DNA from: Crocodylus rhombifer
Taxonomy: Eukaryota; Chordata; Crocodylia; Crocodylidae
DNA length: 64,000 bases
Reading direction: 5' to 3'
Assembly (NCBI GenBank): GCA_038503035.1
Contig: JAVSML010020386.1
Coordinates: 189,225-253,224 of the forward strand
The position numbers and the translations under genes were made by a program. Of the stretch, positions 46,601 to 59,742 are shown in pieces; positions within the stretch are counted from its first letter, which is position 1, and each line of letters starts with the position of its first letter. The notes under the pieces were generated by a model, which was not told the DNA's origin, searched no databases, and was given only the letters and a program-made list of their open reading frames with translations.

Positions 46601-48014
46601 TTAATGCATTACTTCAGGAACCTGACAAATTACCTTTTGCCATTAGGCATATAGTAAAGGTATTGAAAATGCTTTGCTTACTCTGAATTTGCATGGCACT
46701 ACCTCTTTCTTTTGGATAAGCACTGATGACATGTGCTAGATTGAAGTTTTGCCACAGTGCTGGCAGAACAAACTTGCTTGCCACTTTAATGCAAGGCAGC
46801 TCATCAGTACTATTAAGACAGATGCTCAGCATCTGATAAACTGGCAATTAAAACTCTAAGGCAATCCAAGTAATATGTTTCATTTTGCTGGTATAATGAA
46901 AAAGTTTGAGAAATGGAGCAATTACAGCAAGAGAGGTCAGGGCATTCTTGACTGACTTTGTCATTTTTCAGTGGAGTGGCTTCCTATTTCTGTCAGTGCA
47001 AACAAAACCAGAATTGGGAAGAGAATTTATGCATGCATCTATATGGAGGAAGATGATGCATGACCTTAATATCGATTATGAACAGCTTTTTATTTCTTTC
47101 CCCTTTGCCCATGCTCTAGACTTGAACCATTAGAAGGATTCAGTTTGTTTGAAAGTACTTTACTTATCATATGGGGGAGAATAAATGAGGGTGTCTCCAT
47201 AACCATGACTGATTTGCAGGTAATTGTAATCCTCAGTAATATTCGTTTTGTATAACTCCAAACACATAGATTAACTGTGAATCATGGGCCACATTATCCC
47301 CAGAGTAAGGTTACAGGAGTATATGGTTAGATTTTGTCATTCAGGTCTAAAGGAATCAAACAACATAATGCCATAAGGGAGACTGTGGGCTTTTCTGCAT
47401 CAGCTCTGGGATGCCCTCAAAATGGCTATCATGAAGTTCACCCCACCCCACTTCTGCTCTGTGAATATCAAATCCTAGAAATGAGAAAACAACTTCCTTA
47501 GAGCAGCACTGAAAATGTGCCACTAAGAGACTCCTGTGTCCCAAAGAGACCCCTGTGAACAGCTCCAGGCATGTGCTCAGAGCTGCTTAAGCGTTTGGAA
47601 AAACATGCTGCTTAGAATGTCCAAATACTGTTTAATCCTGAGGCAGTCAGACTTACAAGCTTATTTTAAAGCTGCCTGGAATGCTTCAAAAGTATACATG
47701 GAAAATCAAGTATTCTTTTGAACTGATTAATTTTAAACTAGTTGAGTGTTATGTGTAGGTACCAGTAGTCCATAGACAGGTCTGGTTGGTCCCTGAAGCT
47801 TTCCACAGTGCATTGCTCCCACCAGCCCCTTCCCCTAACTATTGTAACTGGCCACTGTGATGCGCAGCCAGAACTCTTACAATCTTTTGATCAATGACCA
47901 ATCTTTCCAACAACCAGCTGCGTCCTCAACTGCAGCCCCTTATCCTGCCTCCTCAGGTCCTGGAAAGGCCACAGCATGGCTCTGTCAGATTCCAAGAATC
48001 TGCAAATTCTGGTA
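46601..48014. other. Intergenic, nothing recognised
   Basis: The 75-codon ORF at 46906-47133 shows no family resemblance and no splice or promoter context. I do not call it a gene. Confidence 0.4.
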
Positions 48015-48019
48015 AATAC

Positions 48020-48729
48020 TGTTAGACCCTGACTCCATGTGGCGCCTAACAACTAGGGAGACAAAGATTCAATCACTCATGGATCTTGTTGCTCGTTAGC
48101 CAGAGCAAGCAGGGAGCAAATGTTACTTGCACACATTGCTCACAACAGTTTTATTCAGAATGGAGACAGCTTTGGACTAGCTCCCAAAAAACCCAACAAA
48201 CTGGGGAGCCACAGTGAACATTAGTTTTTTTTCACATTTTATACACCCTGGTTCATACTTATTAACATTCACTCTACCTTTATCCCTCCTTTTGTTCCAC
48301 CCATTTCTCCTCCCATTTCAAGCTCCACCTCTGTTTACTGTTTACTTCATTAGCTTGGATTTGCCTATGCATTTCACTCATTTACATGCCTCTCTCCTAT
48401 GAGCGCATGCGTAAGACTTTGTCCCCGGCTTCCTCCTGTCACTTGCTGGTTTTCTGGTTTCTTGCTGACTCCTTCCTTCATCTCCAAGGTCTTGCTTCTG
48501 CTTTATCTTCTGATGATAGCTGGTGGGCTATGATTCCTTCTTACACAAGGAATCATGCATCTTGCACACTATCCCATTGTTAGGAAACTGCTTACTTAAG
48601 CATTTGCAAAGTTACTTTTAATATATCATTTTTCCTTGTGGTCAGCAGCTTTTGCTGAGACACATAAAAAAGCCTTTATTCAGCTGCAAATCCAGTGCTC
48701 CCCAAGATCCAAATAGTGTCATTCTAACA
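48020..48729 (-). mobile_element. Solo LTR of an endogenous retrovirus-like element (family A), minus strand, 710 bp
   Basis: Read on minus it starts TGTTAGAATGACAC and ends GGGTCTAACA (TG...CA), flanked by perfect 5-bp duplications AATAC (48015-48019 and 48730-48734). It has TATAAAA (reverse complement around 48237-48243) and a minus-strand AATAAA (48150-48155) in the expected U3-R order. No internal viral genes lie on either side, so it is a solo LTR. It shares its start and R-U5 body with 61520-62288. Confidence 0.88.
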
Positions 48730-48734
48730 AATAC

Positions 48735-50514
48735 CTTGTCACAAGCATACAAAAAATGAAAGGAAGTCCCTGGAAACGAAAAAACATGTGTCCAAGCCTT
48801 TCCTGTTTCCCTAGGCATCCCACGTCAGTTGAGCACACTGCAAAGTATGTTCACATGTGGGCTACTGAACTTTACTCCCTTCATGTTAGGAGAGAAGAAC
48901 AAGAAGAAAAGTGAAAACTTCCCCAACCACGGCTCACCTGCTCTGTGGGGACCCCACTAAAGTATGGGTGCAAGCATTCCCACCCAACATAGCCACTGCA
49001 AGCTGGATACAGGTCTGGATACTCATTTACACCCTTGGTGGCAGAAATACAGGACTTCACACATCATTCCCAATCACACAGAATTACCCATTCCTCATCT
49101 GTGACATTTGGAATAGTTCAATTTGTGACTGCACAGGAAGAGGCATCATTCTTGGGAGCTGCTTTGCAGAAGTTGGAGCAAGTGTATGGGGCCTCCTTCA
49201 GAGCAGCATCAGAGAGGTGGAATCAACATGCTAGAAAGCCTGCTGCTAAAGTGTGCCCCTGCACTCACCTCCACTCTCCATTTCTCAGATAAAAGGGACT
49301 CAAAGTGTGATTGAAACCAGTCATGACATTGTGCCTCTCCAAATTCCAGCTTTATATTTCTTCTTTTAGTGACAACTGCCATTCCAAGTGAATAAATAAT
49401 GCCAACATTAACAAGGCAGAGGCAGCTCAGTGGCTCATTCACTCTGGCTTACCTTTTTAATATTGTTCAAAGTACAAAAGAGCAGCTCATCTCCTCACAT
49501 ATCTTTACTGATACAATTTATAAGCAGAAATGTTCCTCCCACTTACAGACACTCTCTGGGAGCAATAATAAACCATAAATACTCACGCTGGAAAAACTGT
49601 CCCTGGTAATCAAAGCCTTCCCTTTGTATACTATTAGCATGGTTAAACCAGTTTGTGCTGGACTGTAGGAGACAGGAAGAAACAGCACGTAGGTCAGCAA
49701 TGAGGATCTTACAGATTTACTGTGAATTATTTACTAGTTGGAATGGTGATAAGCAATTTATCACTTTAACCACATGTGTGGTAGAGCACTTAGTTGATAC
49801 GTGGTCATTTGCACCAGTGCAGTATCACACCTGGGATCCATTATTTCATTTGTATCCAGTTTCCTGCACCTGCACACACAGATGAATAGTTATAGCAGCA
49901 AAAGCATTTAATAAAGGCATTGCTCTCTGAGCTTTGGAATATATAGCACAGGGAGCACAGCTCACCCTCACATGTGCTGTTTCTGTAAGAAAAGGAGAAG
50001 ACAACACTCTTCCACACGACTTGAAAGTCTTCAAGCTTCTCTTCTTGGAGTTTTAAATGATGCTATGACCGTTGCAGCATTTTAGAAGCAAGTTTTCCAA
50101 GGAGGAGTCGCTTAGGGGCCTTGCTGATTAAGAAACAGACATTCCTAAGTAAATGTATTAGCTGAAATGCAAAATGAGTCCTATTCCAAGAAAAATTTGC
50201 TGATCAGCAGCACTAGAGAGAGAATCAATCTCCATAAAAGAACTACCGCTCATATTCTGAATTGCTTCTGCGGTATTCAATTATATGGACAACCATTCCA
50301 CTAACTATTCTGTAAAGATCATTTAACTAACTTTCCTGTAGATGTGAAGGACAGTTAAAACAACTACTCAGTCTTTTTTCCTTACCTTCCATTTCTGTTG
50401 TTTTTCTTCCTCCAGGAAGGAACTGTGTCTTGGATGAAACTACTGTCTTGGATGCAAATGTCTATTAAATACAGTCTCCCTTTAAATGTGCTCTGCCCCT
50501 GTTTTGTGCAACAG
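48735..50514. other. Intergenic, nothing recognised
   Basis: Short ORFs only, without family resemblance. Confidence 0.4.
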
Positions 50515-52183
50515 AAATCAAGGACAATAAGAATCCTGTCTTTAGGTATGTAGGGAACAGGAGGAAAACCAATGCAAGCTTGGGGCTATTGCTTAACAAC
50601 TCAGGCCAGCTTCTTACCAATACTCAGGAGAAAACTGAAATCCTGGAAGACGTCTTTGTTTCGGTATTTCACCAGATTAAGTGAAAAATCATACCAAATA
50701 GGATTCAGAATGGGCATGGTGAGAATGATTGCCTTCCTACTGTTGACTTTGAACTGGTGTGTGATCAGTTAAAAAATTTAGACATTTATAAGTCAGCAGG
50801 ACCGAATGAACTTTATCCAAGAGTGCTGAAGGAACTGGCCGAAGGTATCTCAGGTCATCTGACAAAAATCTTCCAAAACTTGTGGCACTCAGTGGAAATC
50901 CCTGAAGAGTGGAAGAGGGCCAATGTTGTGCCCATCTTTAAGAAGGGAAGAAGAGAGGACCCGGGCTACTATAGGCCAATTAGCCTAACTTCTATCCCAG
51001 GGAATATCCTAGAAAAAATCATCAAGGAGTCTATGTGTGATATGGTTGCAGAAGGTAGAATCTGAACGACAGGCATCGCGGGCAGGTCTTCTCTTTCCAA
51101 TTTTACCTCCTGCTACAACTATGTAACTTGCCACCTGGATAAGACAGGAGACATTGTATACCTAGACTTCCAAAAGGCCTTTGGTCTGGTATCCCATGAT
51201 GTTCTCGCAGGAAAATTGGAGGATTGCAGGTTTAACTGCTCTTCAGTTAGGTAGGTAGGACCCAGCTGCAGGGTAGGACCCAGAGAGTTCTAAAGAACAG
51301 GTCTGTGTCATCCTGGTGAGAAGTGGCCAATGGTATCCCTCAGGTATTGCTCTATGGTTGGTCTGTGTTTGGTGTCCCACTGCTTGGTCCAGTTCTTTTC
51401 AACATCTTTATCAATGATTAAATGTGGGGGTGAAGAATTCACTGGCCAAGTTCATGGACAACACCAAATACTGGCAGGCTGGCAAGTTGGATGGATCGGA
51501 ACCATATGAAGTTCCACATTGAGAAGTGGAAAATGCTCCATCTGGGGACGAAAAATCCACAACATACTTACAGGCTCAGTGGCACCAAACTGACTAGCAT
51601 CATGACTGCAAGGGACTAGGGGTAATAATGTATTAATATGAGCTGTCAGTATTAATATGAGCCATCAGTGTGATGCTGTAGCCAGCAGGGCAAACAATGC
51701 TCTGTCATTCATCTCAAGCAAAACCAAGAAAGTGATTCTTCCTCTCTGCTCGGCATTGGTGAGACCACAGCTAGAGTACTGGGTCCAGTTCTGGGCACCA
51801 CACTTCAACAAGGATGTAGAAAAGCTTGAGAGAGTCAAGTAAAGAGTCACCCGTATGATCAGAGACGTACACAGCAAGCCATAAGAGGAAAGGCTGAGGG
51901 ACTTGGGTCTCTTCAGCCTAAAAAAAGATAAGGCTGAGAGGGGACTTGGTAGCAGCTTACCACTATATCAGGAACTCATTTAACAACTGTTCACCAAAGC
52001 AACTTGGGGAAAACTGGGAGCAATGGCCACAAACAGAAAGACTGTTCAGGCTTAACACTAGGAAAAACTTCACCTGACCCCCGTTACCTTTCCTGCCTGA
52101 TGCAAGGGTAGCTGGACCTGATGATCTTAATAGGTTCCTTCCAGCCCCTTACAAGATATGAATCTATCTATGAATCTGTTACA
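50515..52183 (+). mobile_element. CR1 LINE, decayed, plus strand
   Basis: ORF2 pieces: YKSAGPNELYPRVLKEL and EEWKRANVVPIFKKGRREDP (50757-51065), DIVYLDFQKAFG-like (51150-51190), VLFNIFIND region (51385-51420), LSFISSKTKKVILPLCSALV and VRPQLEYWVQFWAPHF (51657-51842). It has several frameshifts and deletions. The tail ends ATGAATCTATCTATGAATC near 52183. Confidence 0.9.
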
Positions 52184-52494
52184 GAGGAGGGATGGGTAGG
52201 ACATCTCTGTGGATGACCACTCTCTACACATGCTCCCCTATACTCTCCACTAGCTTTTCAAACATTTCTCGTAGATTCCCAGTGAACACCAGGTAACATG
52301 CAGCAGTGAAGCAGGACATTAATTTCAGTGGAATGCCAACAGTCATGGCCATAGCTTGTCACAGTGCAATTAAAAGCAAAGAGAAGATGTTGTATGTTAG
52401 CTTGATTTAAGGAAGGATAGTTGCTTAGGTTAGCCAGGTTCCATTCTTTTTATTTTCTCGCATCCAGATGGGCCTCTATAGCATGCACAGAGAC

Positions 52495-52660
52495 AGTGGG
52501 CATGTCTATATGGTGTTTTAATGCTCATTAACCTATTTTAATATGCATTAAATTGTCACTTTAAAAACCTTGCTTTTAACTTAATGTGCATTAAAATAGG
52601 CTAATATGCATTAAGCCTCACTTAAAAAGCACGCTCTTTAGTTAATGTGCTAGTGCGCAT
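52495..52660. mobile_element. AT-rich palindromic MITE
   Basis: CCTATTTTAATATGCATTA (52533) faces TAATGTGCATTAAAATAGG (52582). The start GGGCATGTCTATATGG echoes the GGGC(A/G)-ATCTACAT type ends at 39767 and 58508. Confidence 0.5.
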
Positions 52661-52674
52661 TCTCCTAGTATTGG

Positions 52675-52865
52675 CAACTCTCATGATTTTTGGCAGTGTT
52701 CTTAGGGTCTACGCTTCAGGAATGTGAAAAAATATTCTTTTTTTTTTTTTCACTTCACTGATGTGAAAATACATTTAAATATAAATAAATACAAAAGAGA
52801 GACCTAAGTTGTTCACATTCCCAAAGTGTAGACTTTAAAAACAGCTCCAAAAATTATGACAGTTG
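52675..52865. repeat. Foldback: two ungapped 54-bp inverted arms
   Basis: 52675-52728 and 52812-52865 are reverse complements with 43 of 54 positions matching and no gap; most differences are transitions. The 83-bp loop holds a T-rich run and AAATA words. It is probably an old MITE. Confidence 0.88.
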
Positions 52866-55382
52866 ACATCATTGCGATGGAGTGTTGTGATCCCAGCCTG
52901 GCTGAATAAGCATGTTTGGCAAGATGTATAGCACAGCCGCCTCAAATTTCTGTTGAGGCCACCTCTGTGGGGGCCACCAGGAAGAGTCTGGTGCTGCCCC
53001 TGCTACGATGCCTCACTGAATCTTATAACTCTCACTTAGTTCTGCCATGAATAAAATAGTTATGAAAGATGCCACTACCTCATTCTGCAAATCAAGTCAG
53101 AGAATGAAACTGAAGCTTTCAGGAGAGGATATGAAGGAGGATGGAGTGTGTCTGAAGAGCCAAAACTGCTTGTTTTGACAAGTAAGTCATCTGGTAAGAC
53201 AGAAGGCGCGAGCCAGCATTATTTTTTTAAGCAATGTTATAGAGTGATGGTGTAGCTGTGATGGTCCAGAAATCCCTGCTTCTCACATTTTTTAAAGAAG
53301 CATTAACCCCTCCACCCCCAAAACAAGCAGCACAGTACCAGGGGCTGCTAAGTTACTTAGAAACAGTATTCAGTGATTCAGAACCATTTGTTAAACACAT
53401 CCTTGATTGATATGCCTACAATCCTCCCACACAGGTAATAGGAAGCCTGGTTCAATCTATTTAGCATTGAATTCTTTGTCTTCACTTCCACCAGGCCCAT
53501 TTCCTTAGCTGAATCAATATATTTGTTAATACGGAATGAGAACTCAGCCAGGAATTTCTAAAAACTGCAGTCTCATATAGAGAGGAAATTATTCAGACAA
53601 CTGATGCATCTTAACGGCAGAACATTAAATTGATCTTTTGGCAAGGAGCACTGTATGTAACTTTACATAGCAATTCCCATAAATACTAATGTACTTATCA
53701 GCCCAAAGAACGGCTTAGCTCATGGGTTTTGCTTTGTTTTAGAAGCAGAGATATTCATTGTTTTGATCAGACACTCCTGCTTGTACACACACATACTCCT
53801 TATTCTGTGTGTTGTAAGAGAGCATTTATGATGCCATATTATGTAACTGAAGGTCACTGCTCAGTTTCTGCGCAGTGCCAAGTGAATAGGGAAGCCGGTC
53901 ATGGCTCCATGTCTGTCAGATTGCATCTGCTTTACCATAAGTCTCCGCAGAATATATTGTGATTTGTTGGGCATTTTATCATATCCTTGCTAACTGCAGT
54001 TCTCAAAGGACCACATGCTAGCTTGGCAAGACTGTGTGTTTCTGAGGTTTGCTTTCTCAGTCCGTGACTGTGTTGTGCTTCATGATCAAGTCACATGATG
54101 AAAAAGAAGGTGGCTCTGTATTGTCACATGCACAAGAGAGGAGTTAAGCTGGAAACTAGTAGGAAAATCCCTGGTTGTTCACTCTCCCTTTCAGCATCCA
54201 CTTTCTGCTGCGGTGTGACACAGGATACTGGGCAAGGTGAATATATAGTCTGAACCAGTAAATGGCAGTTCTGAGTTCATGTTCAGTCCTAGTAGTGCAC
54301 GACTCTCATTTTAACATTATCTAAACTAATTTAATGCAGACAAGAATTTTTGGCAGTGCTTTAAAGATGCAAAGATTTTTGTTTAAGAGGTTATTTGAAT
54401 AAGCCTTTGAAACTGATTAGCATATCTCCACAGATTGTCTGTGACACTCTACTTCTTGCTTGTATATGCATTCTGCTAGATAAAAACATGCCTACTTGGG
54501 CATTTGCATTATGATGCAAATTTTTCAGCATAATATTTCTATTGCTATATTCTAAGATACACATTTTTCTCCCTATTCTGTTCAATTGTAAAGCCATTTA
54601 ATAAAATAAAAATAAGAAAAAAACTGATGAAATATGTACTTGTACTTAGTCAAAAATAAAGTGCATGCTTATTATATGAAAAGTGTAAAGTCCAAGCTTA
54701 ATTTCCTTGTTTTACAGTCCTTTGCTAAGGAACAAGAATGTAGTTGCTTAATATCAGTCAAGCTGAAATGGTACTGAAGCTGAAATGGTACTGAAACAAA
54801 AATCTTCACTTTTTAAACATTTTGTATAGCATATATACATCAACATTTCATTTCAGACTTAAGCACAGTGCTTGCATGTGTCAGTCATAACTATATAAGA
54901 AATGTCTTCAGCCTGCCTCAAGTAATTTTTAGGGCTAAATTTTGCATGCTTGTGCTTGGCCTTAAAATTAAATTTTGGGGGTGGGGGGGGTGCCAAATGT
55001 AATTGATATTCACTCCCACCATAGGAAGTAATTATTTGAGCTAGGCAAAGACAAAGAAAAATGTCCTAAATGCATAGCTATCTTTCATACTGGCTGTACT
55101 CTACGTCTATTAATAGTCTTGTAATCTAGAGAAGGACTAGCAATTTCCTTGTCCACATGGAGTCAAAATCTTGACATTCAGGGCATTCTTTCATTACTGA
55201 CACACATGTCTAGTATCCCAATAACATCAGTTGAAATAGCTGATCTCCAGGTGGCCCCTTTCTGTACACACAGTTTTAGAATGCTAATATTAGATAATGA
55301 ATGCTTGCAACATCCTGGTTAGATTAAGTTGCATTATCTCTTTCTAATGGAGGTCAGAAATGAGTAATCAAGTCTCTTGGAC
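52866..55382. other. Intergenic, nothing recognised
   Basis: No gene, repeat terminus or hairpin that I could support. Confidence 0.4.
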
Positions 55383-55417
55383 AAGCAAAGCAAAGCAAAG
55401 CAAAGCAAAGCAAAGCA
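55383..55417. repeat. (GCAAA)n microsatellite
   Basis: About seven uninterrupted 5-bp units. Confidence 0.97.
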
Positions 55418-55951
55418 GTGCTAGAGAGGGTTATAATTTCTGAGTTCTATGCTTCTAGCTCCATGGTCAATCCAATAAAAGATCTTGCTGAAACAAAAAA
55501 CACTTTCCATGTTGAGAAACAAATCCAGAAAATGTTTGGCTTAGGCATCCCTTGATAGCTTGAAAGAGACATATAGGCATCAAAAATGGAGGATTTCATG
55601 TGAACCCATGTTTAGGCTAAAATATATTAAAAAATAACAGAGTTGCATGTTAAATATTTGTCTACCAAAGCCTCACATGCATTTGGTTGAGCAGCATTGT
55701 ATTCATCTGATAATTTCAAGTGGAAGTATTATTTTCATTTTGCAGACCAAATGAAAATAAAAAGTCTATCTGTAGCCAGAATGCTGAATCCTTATATTTG
55801 TGTGCACACAATATATTTGTGCAGGTATTTCAAATCCATACTGTATGAACATCCAGCAGATTCTGCAGTTCTTGCCTTTTTAACTTCAAAAGAAACTGCT
55901 GTTAACTTCAGTGGACTCATAGTCAGACCTCATTTCTTTTACTTCCACAGA

Positions 55952-56892
55952 CCCCCTCATCAGCGACTTGGATGAGGGAGTGAAATGTACTCTGTCCAAG
56001 TTTGCAGATGACACTAAGCTATGGGGCGAAGTGGACACGCCGGAGGGCAGGGAGCAGCTGCAAGCAGACCTGGACAGGTTAGACAAGTGGGCAGAAAACA
56101 ACAGAATGCAGTTCAACAAGGAGAAATGCAAAGTGCTGCATCTAGGGAGGAAAAATGTCCAGCACACCTACAGCCTAGGAAATGACCTGCTGGGTGGCAC
56201 GGAAGTGGAAAGGGATCTTGGAGTCCTAGTGGACTCCAAGATGAACATGAGTCGGCAGTGTGACGAAACCATCAGAAAAGCCAATGGCACTTTATCGTGC
56301 ATCAGCAGATGCATGACAAATAGGTCCAAGGAGGTGATACTTCCCCTCTATCGGGCGCTGGTCAGACCGCAGCTGGAGTACTGCGTGCAGTTCTGGGCGC
56401 CGCACTTCAAGAAGGATGCGGATAACCTGGAGAGGGTCCAGAGAAGGGCCACTCGTATGGTTAAGGGCCTGCAGGCCAAGCCCTACGAGGAGAGACTAGA
56501 GAAACTGGACCTTTTCAGCCTCCGCAAGAGAAGGTTGAGAGGCGACCTGGTGGCTGCCTATAAGTTCATCAGGGGGGCACAGAAGGGAATTGGTGAGTAT
56601 TTATTCACCAAGGCCCCCCCGGGGGTTACAAGAAATAATGGCCACAAGCTAGAAGAGAGCAGATTTAGATTGGATATTAGGAGGAACTTCTTCACAGTTC
56701 GAGTGGCCAAGGTCTGGAACGGGCTCCCAAGGGAGGTGGTGCTCTCCCCTACCCTGGGGGTCTTCAAGCAAAGGCTAGATGTGTATCTAGCTGGGGTAAT
56801 GTAGGCCCAGCACTCTTTCCTGCTTATGCAGGGGTCGGACTCGATGATCTATTGAGGTCCCTTCCGACCCTAGCATCTATGAATCTATGAAT
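55952..56892 (+). mobile_element. CR1 LINE, young 3' fragment with intact C-terminal ORF2
   Basis: An open frame of about 279 codons (55968-56804) starts at LISDLDEGVKCTLSKFADDTK-like sequence (broken here by the truncation) and contains the catalytic [43 protein letters not shown] and the terminal VFKQRLDVYLAGVM. It is followed by the CR1 3' UTR and a (ATCTATGA)-type tail at 56873-56892. It is 5'-truncated just before FADD, so it cannot move itself. With no frameshift or internal stop, it is younger than its neighbours. Confidence 0.95.
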
Positions 56893-58500
56893 CAAAGAAG
56901 CCCCCTGCTCAGCCCCCACTCTCCCCTATAAGTGGGTAATGTATTTGTTATACATACTACACAGGTAGTGGTGCTATGCGTCTTTCCATTAACACCCTAG
57001 TGGTCCTAATTCCTAGCTGTTATAAATGATATTTTAGTAGTCCAGCTGACACAAGGGGCTAGTATCCCCAGATACCAACTGGATGGGCCTCAAAAGCTCC
57101 TAAGGGCAAGTAGCCCTGAGCTGCTCACCAGTGTGGCTTTTTATACTGCTGAAGATCCAGGAGGAGCTGGGCAGGGTCAGTTTGCCACAAGTGGCAGAGT
57201 TTGCCCCACACCAAAGTGCATGTTCAGGCACGTGTGCTGAGGTACTAATCTCCAGCACAAATCTGATTGCTGCTATTTGAACTGCAAGCGCACATGCCTG
57301 CATGTGTGGATGCACCCATGTAGTCCCTTTCAGCCCTACTTTCCTATCATCCTATATGCATTCCGGAAAGCTTCAGGGCTGTAGAAGAACTTACCATGGT
57401 TTTGTAATCACAATGAGAAAATCTTACTAAGCAGCCTCAACATTTCTCTGCTGGTTTTGACATAAGCAAGTCTATATTCCTACTTAAAGACCTGAATGAA
57501 GAAGTACAGAAGCAACATCTCTCAGAAATTTCACCTTCAAGAAACATCTAGATTCAAGTTGAAAATTAGAGGTTTTTTCCAGTTAGTTCATAGTCCTCAA
57601 GTGCATCAAGTGCTGAAGGTGGTAAAGGATGGTTAATTACAAGTGAGTATGCTGCTGCCTCTAGAATACAGGCATCAGTACAATTCCTGATTATGAATAA
57701 ATGCACGACTGTATTTCATAATGAAATGAAAATGCAAAAAGATTCAGAAACAGTCACACAGTGTGAGTGTTAGAGAAAAAAAAGTTCAGTAGGTATCATA
57801 TTTAGTAGGTATTCAATTTGATACCTACCAGTTCAATAGGTATCATATCGAAAAATATGTCTTCAGTCAGGCTGAAGAGTAACCATATAACTAGTTACAT
57901 TTGCTAAGTTTAACTCAGAGTGCTGTAATTTGCCAGCCTCCTGGATATTTTGCGAGATAGCTATATGACCCAAGAAGCTTAATGTGGCATAAAACGTGAA
58001 CTTCTCGATCGTAGGGCAATGTGGTCCAGGGGATATGATGTTAGGTTGGCTTTTGGGAGAGCTGCATTCTATTTTCAGCTCTGCTACCAATCTTCTAAAT
58101 AGTCTTGAACAAGGTACTTCACTTCTGACTTTCCATTTGCAATCTCTTTCACCAGCTTTGTTCACTGCTTTGAGGCCCATAACTGAAAAGCAAAGAAAAT
58201 AATACCTTGTTGTATTCCAAGTACTGTTAAGAAACCATTTGGATCCCAAAGTTTGAATACCAATGTGAAGCCTCATTGGCAATTTACAGAAGTTTGGTGG
58301 TGTGGCAGGGCCCATGTAAGATCACAGGTCCTTTTTTTTTTTGTGCTTCATGGTGTCATTGTCACATATTTGCCATTAGTTTACCACATTTTCCCTTGTT
58401 GCTGGGTATAATAAAGGCTTTCATTTAACATATATGCCTGTCCTTTTACATTTTTGCTCATTTTATGTGCCATGAGTATTTCTTGAGGGGAAGACTGTTG
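56893..58500. other. Intergenic; one small cluster of repeated words
   Basis: 57790-57850 has TAGGTATCAT three times and once inverted (GATACCTACC). Otherwise nothing was recognised. Confidence 0.45.
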
Positions 58501-58507
58501 TATCCAT

Positions 58508-59742
58508 AGGGTGTAGCTACATGTGCAATTAATGAACCAGAATTTTATGCACAGAAAATTCAGGCACATTAAACTGTGGCCCTGAATCATCTAAATGTGT
58601 TCAGTCCAGGACTGCTCCTTCCCTGCTCTGCCCCACTGCAGCAGCCAGGGGGAACTCCAGGGTGCCAACCCCACACTGGCAGGGGGCACGAGTGCTGGCC
58701 CTGAGCATTTTTGATATGCAAACTAAACCAAAGCCCACCAGCACACCACCTCTCGATGCCACGCCCAAGGAGATACAACTACAGATGTGGAATAAGAGGT
58801 TGAAAAAAATACCTGCGTATGGAAACGTGGACATTCCAACAGCTGACCCTTACCACCAGGGGCTGATGAACCATGGCACAGGGTTGGCAACTTATCGGCA
58901 GCCCCTCAATGTCAGGTGCGTGCCAGGTGATTCCAGCAAAGTCTGGTGTCTCCGATCAACGCTGTCCGAAGGATTACCAGGGAAGGTCCCTTGATCAGGA
59001 TCCAAGCCTCACTCACACCGGGAGTTCGGAGTCCGGGCTTGGAACAGCAATTTCCATCCTGTTCCCTCTTTTTTCCTGTTGGTCACCGAATGCATGCGCT
59101 TTTTATATCTAGTCTTACGCTAATTTGTTGGCCTTAGCTATTATTAATAGTGATTACCCTATGGGATTAAAAGATGTTAAAATTATTATAAAAGGTTACT
59201 ACCCAGACTTGGGTTTATCCACTAAGCAAATTGCAACACAGCATCTTCAGGTTTGAAATTAACATTACCCTGCCTAAATCCAGCCCCTTTAGAACTCTCT
59301 GACTATGCTTTTTGAGATGTCCTTTCCTGGAATGTGCTGGATAAGCTAGGCAGTTGAATCCAGTTTTTATCATCATCAAGGCTAAATTCTGAGTAAGAAA
59401 GAACTATTAGGTCAGCTAATCTTACAGCTATAGCTTTGTCTTTGAGGCCTAGTCAGTTTCACAAACAGAAATTACATCTGCGGGTTACAAAAATACAAGC
59501 TTTATATTAGACAAAAGTTCCAAATGCCTTTAAGAAGCACATATTTATTGCTTATTAATTTCTTTGGTTTTGGCCATTACAAGTAATGTGTCACAGAACC
59601 AACAGTTCTAATACTGTGCAGCATTATTAGTCTACTGTACTTAAAAGACACTTGTAGGTGCTACTGTGCAATATGTCTGGTTACTACACATTTATTATTT
59701 AGTACTAGCTTGTTCAGTAGCAGCTCATGTAGATGTGGCCTA
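58508..59742. mobile_element. Possible DNA element with degenerate TIRs enclosing an LTR-like block
   Basis: GGTGTAGCTACATGTGC at the left resembles (reverse complement) GGCCACATCTACATGAGC at the right. The LTR-like family B block sits between them. No target duplication was found, so this is weak. Confidence 0.3.
58878..59595 (-). mobile_element. LTR-like block (family B), second copy, minus strand
   Basis: It shares about 120 bp with 5121-5246 and has TATAAAAAG on minus (59099-59107) placed like the TATA of the 5-kb copy. The upstream edge reads GTCACA at 59590-59595. The downstream side appears truncated: no minus-strand AATAAA lies where the first copy has one. No viral gene is adjacent. 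Confidence 0.5.

Noticed and set aside
46906..47133. 75-aa ORF as a possible small gene
   Set aside because: No recognisable family, no Kozak or splice context, and a length expected by chance in AT-rich DNA.
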